DNA of 64,000 nt from Nitrospirae bacterium YQR-1. Its GTDB lineage: Bacteria; Nitrospirota; Thermodesulfovibrionia; Thermodesulfovibrionales; Magnetobacteriaceae. Within the stretch, counting starts at the first letter, position 1; each line of letters opens with the position of its first letter. Shown piece by piece: positions 16,166-26,098 of this stretch. The stretch is taken from contig JAMOBJ010000017.1 of the NCBI GenBank assembly GCA_039908095.1, positions 1 through 64,000 of the forward strand, read 5' to 3'. The position numbers and the translations under genes were made by a program. The notes beneath the pieces are model-generated. The model was not told the origin of the DNA and did not search any database. It saw only the letters and a program-made list of their open reading frames with translations.

Positions 16166-17434
16166 GTGGAAAATATAATTTTAAAAAAAACCGGCAGCTC
16201 CGGGACTATTGCAATAGAGAGCTACATAGCACAAGGCGGCTATAAGGGCATGGAGCGGGCTGTGGGGGATATGACCCCGCGGGATATCATAGATGAGATA
16301 AAGAGCTCCGGGCTTAGGGGCCGCGGCGGGGCCGGGTTTCCTACCGGTATGAAATGGCAATTTGCCTCTTTGGATCCGAAATTCCCCAGGTATCTGGTTT
16401 GCAATGCCGATGAGGGGGAACCCGGCACGTTTAAAGACAGACCGATACTGGAACACAACCCGCATCTTTTAATAGAAGGGATGATTATATCCGCCTACGC
16501 ACTGCAGTCATCCATAGGGTACATATACCTCAGGGGCGAATATCCTCATGCAAAGAGAGTACTTGAAACAGCCATTGAGGAGGCCCTTGCCAGGGGCTAC
16601 CTTGGTAACGATATACTGTCGAAGCATTTCCGGTTTAACCTGACAGTCCACTTCGGAGCCGGAGCCTACATCTGCGGCGAGGAAACTGCTCTTATTGAGT
16701 CACTTGAGGGCAGGCGCGGTCAACCAAGGCTTAAGCCGCCGTTTCCCGTAAACTCAGGGCTGTGGGGGAAACCCACTATTGTCAATAACGTCGAGACACT
16801 TGCAAATATCCCGTGGATTGTCTCAAATGGTGCTAAGGCATATGCCTCTATAGGAGTTAAAGAATGTCCGGGGCCGAAGCTGTTTTCCGTAAGCGGTAAG
16901 GTTAACAAACCCGGCGTTTATGAGCTTCCCATGGGAATTACCCTCAGAGAGATAATATACGACCACTGCGGGGGAATAAAGGGCGGGCGTCCCTTAAAGG
17001 GAGTAATCCCAGGCGGTATATCAACCCCGATACTTTCACCGGAGAGTTTAGACTGTCCGATGGACTTTGTCCATTTACCAAAGCACGGCTCTATGCTGGG
17101 CTCAGGGGCCGTGATGGTCTTTGACGATACAGTGTGTATAGTTAAGGTTTACGAGCGTGCTATGAGGTTTTTTGAACATGAGTCCTGCGGCAAGTGTACG
17201 CCATGCCGCGAGGGTACTGCATGGATGAGAGCAATCCTGAGTCGAATCGAGCAGGGGAAGTGCTCTGAAAACGACCTTGAAACACTTCAGGATGTGGCTG
17301 AAAATATAGCCGGAAAGACATTTTGTCCGCTTGGTGACGGGGCGGCGAATGTCCTTCTTGCCGCTATGAAAATCTACAGGGATGAGTTTGAGTATCACAT
17401 TAAAAATAAAAGGTGTAAAGTAAATGCTGCATGA
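16166..17434 (+). CDS. nuoF: NADH-quinone oxidoreductase subunit F (NADH- and FMN-binding)
   Basis: 422 residues, site of NADH oxidation. It has GRGGAGFPTGMKW (NADH site), NADEGEPGTFKDR (FMN site), GAGAYICGEETALIESLEG, and the N3 [4Fe-4S] ligands in ESCGKCTPCREGT plus a later Cys in TFCPLGDGA. Start GTG 16166. Together with nuoE and nuoG this makes the NADH-input module, so the complex is predicted to use NADH rather than only ferredoxin or F420. Confidence 0.96.
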   Translation: MENIILKKTGSSGTIAIESYIAQGGYKGMERAVGDMTPRDIIDEIKSSGLRGRGGAGFPTGMKWQFASLDPKFPRYLVCNADEGEPGTFKDRPILEHNPHLLIEGMIISAYALQSSIGYIYLRGEYPHAKRVLETAIEEALARGYLGNDILSKHFRFNLTVHFGAGAYICGEETALIESLEGRRGQPRLKPPFPVNSGLWGKPTIVNNVETLANIPWIVSNGAKAYASIGVKECPGPKLFSVSGKVNKPGVYELPMGITLREIIYDHCGGIKGGRPLKGVIPGGISTPILSPESLDCPMDFVHLPKHGSMLGSGAVMVFDDTVCIVKVYERAMRFFEHESCGKCTPCREGTAWMRAILSRIEQGKCSENDLETLQDVAENIAGKTFCPLGDGAANVLLAAMKIYRDEFEYHIKNKRCKVNAA

Positions 17435-17474
17435 TAAGATGTATAATGCAGTAGTAGATGCGCAATAGAAATTT

Positions 17475-20081
17475 ATGATTAAGCTGACAATAGACGGCAC
17501 AGAGGTACAGGCTGTACAGGAGATGACGATTCTTGATGCGGCAAAGCAGGTTGGCATAGAGATTCCAACCCTTTGCGATTTTAAGAAGTTATCCCCTTGT
17601 GGCAGTTGCCGCATGTGTCTTGTGGAAATAGAGCGTCTCCCTCGTCTGCAAACCGCCTGCACGGTAAAAATCACGGACGGTATGGTAGTTAGAACCAGCA
17701 CGGATGCAATCAGACGGGCACGTAAGGCAATGCTGGAATTTTTGCTGATAAATCATCCCCTTGAGTGTCCGGTGTGTGATAAGGCAGGGGAGTGTATCCT
17801 GCAGGATTTGACAACAAAGTACGGAGCTGCAGACGGCAGGTTTAAAGAGGGCAAACGCACCAATCCAGTGAATTTTCAGGACCCGGTTATAGTTAGAAAC
17901 ATGGAGAAGTGTATCCTCTGTACCCGTTGTGTAAGAATGTGTGACGACCTTCAGGGGGCCTTTGCCATAAGTGTAATCAACAGGGGCTGCCAATCTGTGA
18001 TAGAGCCGTTTTCCGGTGGCAGGTACGATTGTGAGTACTGTGGTAATTGTCTGTCGGTATGCCCGGTGGGAGCCATCACATCGAAAGTCCAAAGACACAC
18101 CTACAGACCGTGGTACATAGAGCGGGAGGTGGAGACTATCTGCAGCTTCTGTGGAACAGGTTGTACGCTGACCCTTCAAATGAGGGAAAATACAATTATA
18201 AGGGTTGTTCCCAATTTCGACAAAGGGCTGAATTCCGGCATGTTGTGTGTTATGGGGCGTTTTGGGTACGACTACATTGAAAATGACGAAAGATTGAGCA
18301 GTCCCCTTATCAGAAAAAACGGCGTTCATGTGCCAGTGACATGGGAGGAGGCGACGGAGTTTACTGCAAAGCGTCTAAGTGAGATAACCAAAAAACACGG
18401 CGGCGGCGCTGTGGCCGGCATTGCCTCCGGAAGATGCACAAATGAGGACAACTACATGCTTCAAAAGCTCATCCGCTATGTGTTGGGCTCAAATAATATA
18501 GATTCCGCTGCAAGGTTTTTTTACGGCCCTGCGGTGGCATACCTTGAGAGAATGTTCGGGCAGGGCATTACTGCAAACCTGATACCGGGCATAGCCAAGT
18601 CAGACGGTGTTTTTGTTGCCGGAGGGGACCCCACTACCATAAATCCGGTACTTGGCATTGCAGTACGTGCGGTTTGGAAAAACGGCGGAAAAGTTTTTGT
18701 TTTAGGTAAATCCGGCGGTCTAAGAAGTAATGTCAAATACGAGTTGAATCATGCTGAGGGAGCGGAGACGCTTGTTCTTAGTTGGATATTAGCCAGGGTT
18801 TACGAAAAAAAGGGACTTAGCGCCGAAAACTCCATTATTGAAAAGAAACTATCTGCACTTCAAGTCCCTACCGAGGAGATGCTTATCAGGGCAGGGGTAA
18901 GTGAGGAAGCATTACAATATACGATAGAAGAGCTTGTCAAATTGAAGAATCCTGTTGTTATAATAGGCCCTGAGGTTACAGTTTATGGTAACGGCTCAAA
19001 GAATCTTTTTTTACTGGGAGCGCTGAATTATATTTTAAACGGCAGGTTGTTTGTACTGATGGATGCCCCCAACACACAGGGTTGTCTTGATATGGGCTGT
19101 GCCCCTGATTTACTTGTCGGCGGCAGACCGATAGAGTTTGAAGCCTTTGGCCATAAGATGGAAGATATGGCAGGGATGAAAACACCGTATGAGCCCGGCT
19201 TAAGCATTTTAGAGATGATTGACGGCGCTTATAATGAAAGCGTAAAAGCGTTGTTTGTGATGGGAGAGAACCCTGTCTTTAATATACCGGATAGAAAGAA
19301 GACGGAGTCCGCCCTGCAGAAACTGGAATTTCTGGCCGTAACTGATGTGTTTTTTACGGAAACGGCGGCCCTTGCTGATGTTGTGTTTCCGGCCTCGGCA
19401 TGGAGTGAAAAAGACGGTACATATACAAACCTGGAAAGAAGGCTTCAGAGATTAAAAACCGGAGTCCTAAGCAGCAGGGGCAGAGCGGAGTGGAAAATAA
19501 TTGCCGATATTTGCAAGACTCTGGGAATGAAGGAATCCTATAAAGACGTAAAGAATGTCTGGGATGAGATAAGCCGCATATCATCGGTTCATACGGGGCT
19601 TAGGTATGACAACCTAGGCGGCCTTGGCGGTATCTGGCCCTATGGCGGCGAGCCGCTCAGGGGCATAGAGGGTGACTTTGAAGTGCACGGGCTGGAGGAT
19701 ATGCCGGAAATCCCTGCTTCAGTACAAACCGGCCATATCCTGTTAAGAGAGGACGGAGCGCTGTTACACTCCTGCTCTTTGTCACGGTACTCAGGTGCTC
19801 TTATGGGTATAGCCCCTGAGCCGTTTGTGGTTATAAATCCTGCCACTGCGCGCTCTTTTGGTGTTAACAATAACGAGCAGGTGGTTATTACAGCTAAAAA
19901 AGGAAAGATAGAGGCTGTCGTAAAAACCGACCCTGCAATGCCCAGGGATGCAGCGGCACTTTCAAACGCTTTTAAAGACAGAGGATTCAGGTCAATTGTG
20001 GGTTGCACAACAGACCCGGCTCTGAACAGTCTTTGCATAACAGACAGAGCTGTAACGATAGAGAGGTACGAGCCGCTATGA
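17475..20081 (+). CDS. nuoG: NADH-quinone oxidoreductase subunit G
   Basis: 868 residues. The N-terminal [2Fe-2S] domain has CDFKKLSPCGSCRMC. It is followed by the His/Cys cluster segment HPLECPVCDKAGECILQD, two ferredoxin-like clusters (CILCTRCVRMC and CEYCGNCLSVCPVGA), and a molybdopterin-oxidoreductase-like region starting with CSFCGTGCTLTLQ at about residue 223. The extra CSFCGTGC cluster corresponds to N7 of some bacterial complexes. The long C-terminal part has lost the active site of formate dehydrogenases and is structural. It shares an ATGA overlap with nuoH. Confidence 0.95.
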   Translation: MIKLTIDGTEVQAVQEMTILDAAKQVGIEIPTLCDFKKLSPCGSCRMCLVEIERLPRLQTACTVKITDGMVVRTSTDAIRRARKAMLEFLLINHPLECPVCDKAGECILQDLTTKYGAADGRFKEGKRTNPVNFQDPVIVRNMEKCILCTRCVRMCDDLQGAFAISVINRGCQSVIEPFSGGRYDCEYCGNCLSVCPVGAITSKVQRHTYRPWYIEREVETICSFCGTGCTLTLQMRENTIIRVVPNFDKGLNSGMLCVMGRFGYDYIENDERLSSPLIRKNGVHVPVTWEEATEFTAKRLSEITKKHGGGAVAGIASGRCTNEDNYMLQKLIRYVLGSNNIDSAARFFYGPAVAYLERMFGQGITANLIPGIAKSDGVFVAGGDPTTINPVLGIAVRAVWKNGGKVFVLGKSGGLRSNVKYELNHAEGAETLVLSWILARVYEKKGLSAENSIIEKKLSALQVPTEEMLIRAGVSEEALQYTIEELVKLKNPVVIIGPEVTVYGNGSKNLFLLGALNYILNGRLFVLMDAPNTQGCLDMGCAPDLLVGGRPIEFEAFGHKMEDMAGMKTPYEPGLSILEMIDGAYNESVKALFVMGENPVFNIPDRKKTESALQKLEFLAVTDVFFTETAALADVVFPASAWSEKDGTYTNLERRLQRLKTGVLSSRGRAEWKIIADICKTLGMKESYKDVKNVWDEISRISSVHTGLRYDNLGGLGGIWPYGGEPLRGIEGDFEVHGLEDMPEIPASVQTGHILLREDGALLHSCSLSRYSGALMGIAPEPFVVINPATARSFGVNNNEQVVITAKKGKIEAVVKTDPAMPRDAAALSNAFKDRGFRSIVGCTTDPALNSLCITDRAVTIERYEPL

Positions 20082-21115
20082 CATTAGATGCTTTGCATTT
20101 GTGGATTCCACAGTATATCTGGGATCTGGGAGTTATACTTCTGAAGATCGCCGTAGTGCTGGGCGCAACAATGGGACATGTCGCCTATGCCACGTACTTT
20201 GAGAGAAAAGTGATAGCCCACATGCAGGTCAGAATGGGCCCGATGGTGGTTGGCCCGCACGGCATATTTCAACCGATAGCGGACGGTATTAAATCGTTTT
20301 TTAAAGAGGACATAATACCGTCAAATGCCGATAAGCCGTTGTTTTTCTCAGCCCCTGTGATTGGCCTTATGGCTGCTATTTCCGCCCTTGCAATGATACC
20401 GTTTTTTGACGGCTTTGTAATCAGTAACGCCAATGCGGGACTACTGTTTCTCTTTGCCATGTCTTCGCTTGCCACATATGGAGTTATATTGGCCGGGTGG
20501 TCGTCTAATTCAAAGTACTCTTTTTTGGGCTCGTTGCGTGCCTCGGCTCAGATTATCAGCTATGAGGTATCTCTGGGGCTGTCCCTTGTCGGTGTTATGC
20601 TCATGGCAGGCTCCGTTAACCTTACAGACATTGTTCATGCCCAGCACCAGTACCCGGGCGGAATGTACATCATTCCACAATTTTTGGGATTTTACGTGTT
20701 TGTTATCTCAGCCATTGCCGAGACCAACCGTACCCCGTTTGACCTGCCCGAGGCGGAGACGGAACTTGTAGCCGGGTTTTTCTCCGAATACAGCGGGTTC
20801 CGGTTTGCTCTGTTTTTTATGGCTGAGTACATTGGAATGATTATCATGTCCTCGATAGCCGTTCTTTGCTTTTTAGGCGGCTGGACCCTCCCTCAGTTTG
20901 TTTACAGAATATTTCCATTTTTGGCTCATGTGCCGGGGCTGGTCTGGTTTTTACTTAAACTCTATATGTGTATATTCTTTTACTACTGGATACGGGCTAC
21001 ACTGCCCAGGTACAGATATGACAAGTTGATGTCACTAGGCTGGAAAATTCTTATTCCTCTGGCACTATTAAACATTACGATAACCGGTATTTTTAAAATA
21101 TTTCTGCACAAATAA
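20078..21115 (+). CDS. nuoH: NADH-quinone oxidoreductase subunit H
   Basis: 345-residue membrane subunit linking the quinone site to the proton channels. It has FERKVIAHMQVRMGP near residues 45-60, ADGIKSFFKEDI, and the conserved loop ETNRTPFDLPEAETELVAGF, with about eight transmembrane helices. The start at 20078 overlaps the nuoG stop as ATGA; an earlier in-frame start at 20003 would run inside nuoG and is rejected. Confidence 0.96.
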   Translation: MTLDALHLWIPQYIWDLGVILLKIAVVLGATMGHVAYATYFERKVIAHMQVRMGPMVVGPHGIFQPIADGIKSFFKEDIIPSNADKPLFFSAPVIGLMAAISALAMIPFFDGFVISNANAGLLFLFAMSSLATYGVILAGWSSNSKYSFLGSLRASAQIISYEVSLGLSLVGVMLMAGSVNLTDIVHAQHQYPGGMYIIPQFLGFYVFVISAIAETNRTPFDLPEAETELVAGFFSEYSGFRFALFFMAEYIGMIIMSSIAVLCFLGGWTLPQFVYRIFPFLAHVPGLVWFLLKLYMCIFFYYWIRATLPRYRYDKLMSLGWKILIPLALLNITITGIFKIFLHK

Positions 21116-21145
21116 ATTAACTATGATACGGACAGGTTTAATAAG

Positions 21146-21751
21146 ATGAAAGACGATGTAGTGATAATGACAAGAAAAGAGGAAACTCCGATAGCGAGGT
21201 TTCTAAAGACGGTGTTTTTTGTAGAAATCTTTCAGGGAATGAAGCTGACCCTTAAAACCATGTTTACAAAACCGGTAACCAGGCAGTATCCTAAGGAGAG
21301 GCGGCCTGCCTGCCCCGGCTTCAGAGGACTTCATGCCCTTGTGAGGAATCCTGAAACCGGACAAGCAAAGTGTGTCGGTTGCGGCCTCTGTGCCGCCATC
21401 TGCCCGTCAAAGTGTATTACCATATACACATCTGAGGGGAAAAGCCACGAAAAGGTTGTTGACAGGTACGAGATAGATGTACTTAGGTGTTTGTACTGTT
21501 CTCTGTGCGTTGAGGCCTGCCCTTATGGGGCGGTTGTTTTAACTGAGCACTATGAGTATGCCGGATATACGAGGGCGGAGTTTAAGATGACCAAGGAGAG
21601 GCTTCTTGAGAATTGGGATAAATATATGGTAGGCGATAAAGGGATTGAGTACTTTAAACGGTTCTGGGGCCCGCGGGCCGGTGATTTTAAAACGCCGGAA
21701 AATCAGGCGGTGTTTAAAGGACGCCCGCAGATTCCGGAGGGCTCAAAGTGA
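21146..21751 (+). CDS. nuoI: NADH-quinone oxidoreductase subunit I
   Basis: 201 residues carrying clusters N6a and N6b. Two ferredoxin motifs are present: CVGCGLCAAICPSKC and CLYCSLCVEACPYGA. An N-terminal amphipathic segment precedes RPACPGFRGLHAL. The C-terminal extension after the second cluster is ordinary for the family. Confidence 0.96.
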   Translation: MKDDVVIMTRKEETPIARFLKTVFFVEIFQGMKLTLKTMFTKPVTRQYPKERRPACPGFRGLHALVRNPETGQAKCVGCGLCAAICPSKCITIYTSEGKSHEKVVDRYEIDVLRCLYCSLCVEACPYGAVVLTEHYEYAGYTRAEFKMTKERLLENWDKYMVGDKGIEYFKRFWGPRAGDFKTPENQAVFKGRPQIPEGSK

Positions 21752-21791
21752 GATGCACCTATGGCTTGCATGAGCACGGAGGATATGCACG

Positions 21792-22301
21792 GTGTTAAGT
21801 AAGGTGTTTTTTTTATACTTTGCCACAGTGGTTGTCTTTACCTCCGTTATGGCGATAACGAGACGAAACGCTATGCACGGTGTGCTCTTTATGCTTCTGA
21901 TGTTTTTTCATCTGGCAGGGTTGTACTTATTTTTAAATGCCGAGTTTTTGGCGGCGGTACAGATAATTATCTATGCCGGGGCCATAATGGTATTATTTCT
22001 TTTTGTCGTTATGCTTCTTAATTTACGTGAGGACGTACAGAAGAGCAGGTTTATCAGACCCTGGATAGCCGGCTTTGTAATATCCGCAGGTGTGATGGCT
22101 GTAGTACTTAAAGCGGCAAAGTCTGTAAAAGTTGAAATATCCGGGCTATGGGGAATAAAGGAAATTAAGAGCGCCACCCACATAGGGGCCATAGGACAGG
22201 AACTCTACACCCGGTATCTGTATCCGTTTGAACTGGCCTCCCTGGTGTTGCTTGTTGCAATAGTGGGGGCAATTGTCGTTGCCAAAAAGAGGTTAAAGTG
22301 A
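21792..22301 (+). CDS. nuoJ: NADH-quinone oxidoreductase subunit J
   Basis: 169-residue membrane subunit with five hydrophobic segments. The signature is FLAAVQIIIYAGAIMVLFLFVVML (split here: FLAAVQIIIYAGAIMV, then LFLFVVML), around the pi-bulge helix of the family. Start is GTG at 21792. Confidence 0.93.
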   Translation: MLSKVFFLYFATVVVFTSVMAITRRNAMHGVLFMLLMFFHLAGLYLFLNAEFLAAVQIIIYAGAIMVLFLFVVMLLNLREDVQKSRFIRPWIAGFVISAGVMAVVLKAAKSVKVEISGLWGIKEIKSATHIGAIGQELYTRYLYPFELASLVLLVAIVGAIVVAKKRLK

Positions 22302-22325
22302 AATTTTTCAGGGGGTTTTAATGCA

Positions 22326-22628
22326 GTGGTGCCCTTAAACTGGTACATATGGCTTAGCGGAGTGCTCTTTTGTGTGGGAATGTTTGGTTTTCTCACCAGA
22401 AGGAATTTGATAATAATGCTTCTGTCGGTTGAGATAATGTTCAATGCCGTCAACATAAGCCTGGTTGCCTTTAGCCACTACATGGAGGACTTAGCGGGGC
22501 AGATACTTGTCTTTATGATAATAGCGGTGGCGGCGGCGGAGGCCGCTATAGGACTGGCACTTGTTATTCTGTTGTTTAGAAACAAGGAAACCATAACAGT
22601 TGATGAAATTAATGAGATGAGAGGATAG
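22326..22628 (+). CDS. nuoK: NADH-quinone oxidoreductase subunit K
   Basis: 100-residue membrane subunit of three helices with the two buried glutamates used in proton transfer: one in LLSVEIMFNAVNI, the other in AAAEAAIGLAL. Start is GTG at 22326. Two bases separate its stop from nuoL. Confidence 0.95.
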   Translation: MVPLNWYIWLSGVLFCVGMFGFLTRRNLIIMLLSVEIMFNAVNISLVAFSHYMEDLAGQILVFMIIAVAAAEAAIGLALVILLFRNKETITVDEINEMRG

Positions 22629-22630
22629 GG

Positions 22631-24577
22631 ATGGCACTAAAGTATGTATTAATACCTGCGCTTCCCCTTTTAGCGTTCATAGTTAATATACTTTTGGGTA
22701 AAACGGTGATAAGAACCAGGGCGCATTGGATAGCGCTTTCAGGTGTTGCCGGGGCCTTTGTGTGTTCACTGTCTGCACTGACAGATGTCATTGGCGGTAA
22801 AATCGTTGATGAAGATTTATACACGTGGATAACCTCCGGCAGTTTTAAAGTCTCGGTAGGTTTTCTCATAGATCCGCTAACTGCGGTGATGCTGATAGTG
22901 GTCAACTCCGTAAGCCTGCTCGTTCATATTTATTCCGTTGGGTATATGCATGGGGATAAGGGCTATTACAGGTTTTTTGCTTTTCTGAGTCTTTTTACTT
23001 TTTCCATGCTTATGCTGGTTATGGGAAACAACTTTCTGCAGATGTACTTTGGGTGGGAGGCTGTGGGGTTATGTTCCTATTTTTTAATAGGGTTTTGGTA
23101 TCAAAAGAAATCAGCGGCGGATGCCGCCAAAAAGGCTTTTATTGTCAACAGGTTTGGTGATTTTGGATTTGGCCTGGGGGTAATTTTAATATTTCTGACT
23201 TTCGGGTCGCTTCACTACGCAGACGTGTTTAAAGAACCTGCGGTTTTTATAGGTCAGACAATCAATATATTAGGGCATGGTTTTGATTTAATGACAGTGA
23301 TAGCGCTTCTGTTGTTTTGTGGAGCGGTGGGGAAATCGGCGCAGCTTCCGCTTCATGTGTGGCTTCCTGACGCAATGGAGGGCCCCACGCCTGTCAGCGC
23401 CCTCATACATGCCGCAACGATGGTGACAGCCGGTGTGTTTATGGTGGCAAGGACTAATGCAATATTTGTTTTATCTCCAACGGCGATGGCTGTAGTTGCC
23501 GTAACCGGCGGGGTAACCGCCATTTTTGCGGCCACAATTGCGCTTGTTCAAAACGATATAAAACGTGTGATAGCCTACTCAACGGTTAGCCAGCTGGGAT
23601 ATATGTTTGTAGCCTGCGGGGTTGGTGCTTTTGCCGCCGGAATCTTTCATCTTTATACCCATGCGTTTTTTAAGGCGCTGTTGTTTTTGGGCGCAGGGTC
23701 AGTTATTCATGCCATGGAAGGACAGCAGGATATAAACATGATGGGAGGTCTGAAAAAACACATGCCGGTTACATACCTGACCATGCTTTTGGCCTCACTG
23801 AGTATTGCCGGAATTCCCGGGCTGTCAGGGTTTTTCAGTAAGGATGAAATCCTCTGGATGGCATTTGCCCACGGTGACGGAGCCGGTAAGTTTGTGTATC
23901 TGCTGGGGGTAATAACAGCCCTTCTTACAGCCTTTTATTCATTCAGACTAATATATGTGACCTTCCACGGTAGTTTCAGAGGTGGGCATGAAAAGGAACA
24001 TCATCTTCACGAATCACCGTCAAACATGACCGTGCCTCTTGTTGTGTTGGCAGTGGGTGCAGTGGGTGCCGGATATGCCGGAATTCCTCACGTCCTTGGC
24101 GGCCACAACAGCTTTGCTGCCTTTTTAGCTCCGGTTGTGGGGCATCCTAAACCACATGGAAGCGTTTCTCAGGAGTGGTTTGTAATGATCTCCTCAGTTG
24201 TGGTTGCTGTAACCGGAATTTTAGCGGCTTATTATTTTTATATCAAAAACACAAAGATTCCTGATGCAATTGCAAGGAATTTCTCCCTTGTACATAAAAT
24301 CCTCTACAACAAGTACTATGTGGATGAACTTTACGGCCTGATGATTGTAAAACCTGCCTACTGGTTTTCAGGGACAGTAATAAATAAAGTAACAGACGGT
24401 GTCTTAATCGAGGGTATTGTTAACGGCCTGCCTGCGCTGGTTGGCTGGTTTGGCAAGAAACTCAGAAAAATTCAAACCGGCATAGTCCTTCACTATTGCA
24501 TGTACATGGCGGCCGGAGTGCTTATTCTCTTGCTTGTAATCTTATCAAAGCTCTGTAGAGGAAGGTATTGTCAATGA
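22631..24577 (+). CDS. nuoL: NADH-quinone oxidoreductase subunit L (antiporter-like)
   Basis: 648 residues, the distal proton pump with the long lateral helix. It has FFGWEAVGLCSYFLIGFWY-type residues (read here as YFGWEAVGLCSYFLIGFWY), PLHVWLPDAMEGPTPVSAL, HAATMVTAGVF and HAFFKALLFLGAGSVIH, typical of the Mrp-type antiporter core. Its ATGA overlap with nuoM supports coupling. Confidence 0.96.
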   Translation: MALKYVLIPALPLLAFIVNILLGKTVIRTRAHWIALSGVAGAFVCSLSALTDVIGGKIVDEDLYTWITSGSFKVSVGFLIDPLTAVMLIVVNSVSLLVHIYSVGYMHGDKGYYRFFAFLSLFTFSMLMLVMGNNFLQMYFGWEAVGLCSYFLIGFWYQKKSAADAAKKAFIVNRFGDFGFGLGVILIFLTFGSLHYADVFKEPAVFIGQTINILGHGFDLMTVIALLLFCGAVGKSAQLPLHVWLPDAMEGPTPVSALIHAATMVTAGVFMVARTNAIFVLSPTAMAVVAVTGGVTAIFAATIALVQNDIKRVIAYSTVSQLGYMFVACGVGAFAAGIFHLYTHAFFKALLFLGAGSVIHAMEGQQDINMMGGLKKHMPVTYLTMLLASLSIAGIPGLSGFFSKDEILWMAFAHGDGAGKFVYLLGVITALLTAFYSFRLIYVTFHGSFRGGHEKEHHLHESPSNMTVPLVVLAVGAVGAGYAGIPHVLGGHNSFAAFLAPVVGHPKPHGSVSQEWFVMISSVVVAVTGILAAYYFYIKNTKIPDAIARNFSLVHKILYNKYYVDELYGLMIVKPAYWFSGTVINKVTDGVLIEGIVNGLPALVGWFGKKLRKIQTGIVLHYCMYMAAGVLILLLVILSKLCRGRYCQ

Positions 24578-26085
24578 ACGACGGCAACTATTTATTAAGT
24601 ACGATTATCTTTTTACCGATACTGGGCGGTCTTTTGTTGTTTGTTATCGGAGGGGAAAATAAAAAGGCAATTAAGTGGACTGCTCTGACAATAACGCTGT
24701 TGAATTTTATTTTCTCGCTGCCTCTGTTTTTTAAATTTAATAAAACGGCGGAGGTGATGCAGTTTGTCGAGCGCCACTTATGGATACCAGCCTTTGATAT
24801 AAGTTACTACATAGGGGTGGATGGCATAAGTGTGCTGATGGTGCTGCTTTCGACTCTCTCGGCAATTCTCTGCACACTGGTTTCGTGGAATGCTATTAAG
24901 GATAAAGTGAAGGAGTTTTTTATCTCTCTGCTGTTGGTTGAGGGATTTATGATAGGGGTGTTTTGCTCTTTGGATATGTTTTTGTTTTACATATTCTGGG
25001 AGGCTATGCTTATCCCCATGTACTTGATAATCGGCGTATGGGGTGGGCCTAAGAGGATTTATGCTGCGATAAAGTTCTTTCTTTATACTTTAATCGGCAG
25101 TGTGCTGATGCTTGTTGCCATCATTGCTCTGTATCTATACACCGGCACATTTGACATTTTAAGGCTTATGAGCGCAGTGCTTCCCTACAAAATGCAGATA
25201 GTGTTGTTTTGGGCTTTTTTTGCGGCATTTGCAGTGAAAGTACCGATGTTTCCGGTGCACACGTGGCTGCCGGATGCTCACACCGAGGCCCCTGCCGCAG
25301 GAAGTGTGCTGCTTGCCGCTATACTTATAAAAATGGGTGCTTACGGTTTCTTACGGTTTTCCATACCTCTGTTTCCTGACGCCGCCCGGGCTATGGCCCC
25401 TTGCATGATAGTGCTTTCAGTGATTGCCATAATATACGGAGGAATCATCTGCTTTAGCCAAACTGACCTTAAGCGTCTGATTGCCTACAGCTCTGTAAGT
25501 CATATGGGCTTTGTCACCCTTGGCATTTTTGCTCTAAACACACAGGGTGTTCAGGGCGGGATTCTTCAGATGATTAACCACGGTGTTGTAACCGGTGGTA
25601 TGTTCCTTGCCGTTGGTATGGTCTATGAGAGAACCCATACGAGGTTGATTTCAGATTACGGCGGACTTGCTGACGTTATGCCTGTGTTTGCCGCTTTTTT
25701 TATATTATTTACACTTGCCTCAATCGGGCTTCCCGGCACTAATGGTTTTGTCGGTGAATTTTTGATTATTTTGGGTGGCTTTACCGCTAACAAGGCGGCA
25801 GGTGTTTTGGCAGCTACAGGAATTATAATAGGCGCCGTGTATATGCTTAACCTGTATCAGAAGATATTTTTTACTGATGTTAAGGAGGGTATCAGGGGGA
25901 TTAAGGACTTGGGCGCCAGGGAGATTATCACGCTGCTGCCCCTTCTGTTGCTGGTTCTTTGGATAGGGTTTTATCCAAACGTTTTCTTGGGGTTTATGGA
26001 TGTGAGCATCGGCAAATTATTAAACAGGGCCGGCACTGCCGGCACTGTAAAAGCTGCATTGGACATTACGGCGGTTTATAAATAG
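24574..26085 (+). CDS. nuoM: NADH-quinone oxidoreductase subunit M (antiporter-like)
   Basis: 503 residues. Conserved blocks are FYIFWEAMLIPMYLIIG, VHTWLPDAHTEAPAAGSV and LIAYSSVSHMGFV. The ATG at 24574 is chosen over a TTG at 24568 because GAGGAAGG lies 9 nt upstream and the ATG overlaps the nuoL stop. Confidence 0.96.
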   Translation: MNDGNYLLSTIIFLPILGGLLLFVIGGENKKAIKWTALTITLLNFIFSLPLFFKFNKTAEVMQFVERHLWIPAFDISYYIGVDGISVLMVLLSTLSAILCTLVSWNAIKDKVKEFFISLLLVEGFMIGVFCSLDMFLFYIFWEAMLIPMYLIIGVWGGPKRIYAAIKFFLYTLIGSVLMLVAIIALYLYTGTFDILRLMSAVLPYKMQIVLFWAFFAAFAVKVPMFPVHTWLPDAHTEAPAAGSVLLAAILIKMGAYGFLRFSIPLFPDAARAMAPCMIVLSVIAIIYGGIICFSQTDLKRLIAYSSVSHMGFVTLGIFALNTQGVQGGILQMINHGVVTGGMFLAVGMVYERTHTRLISDYGGLADVMPVFAAFFILFTLASIGLPGTNGFVGEFLIILGGFTANKAAGVLAATGIIIGAVYMLNLYQKIFFTDVKEGIRGIKDLGAREIITLLPLLLLVLWIGFYPNVFLGFMDVSIGKLLNRAGTAGTVKAALDITAVYK

Positions 26086-26098
26086 CTGTGGAGGTAGA

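Noticed and set aside
17589-18329. A 246-residue minus-strand protein inside nuoG
   Set aside because: It lies wholly antisense to conserved iron-sulfur motifs of NuoG and has no protein-like features.
17475-20081. Formate dehydrogenase or hydrogenase-linked subunit in place of NuoG
   Set aside because: The molybdopterin-like region lacks the active-site Cys/Sec, and the gene sits between nuoF and nuoH.
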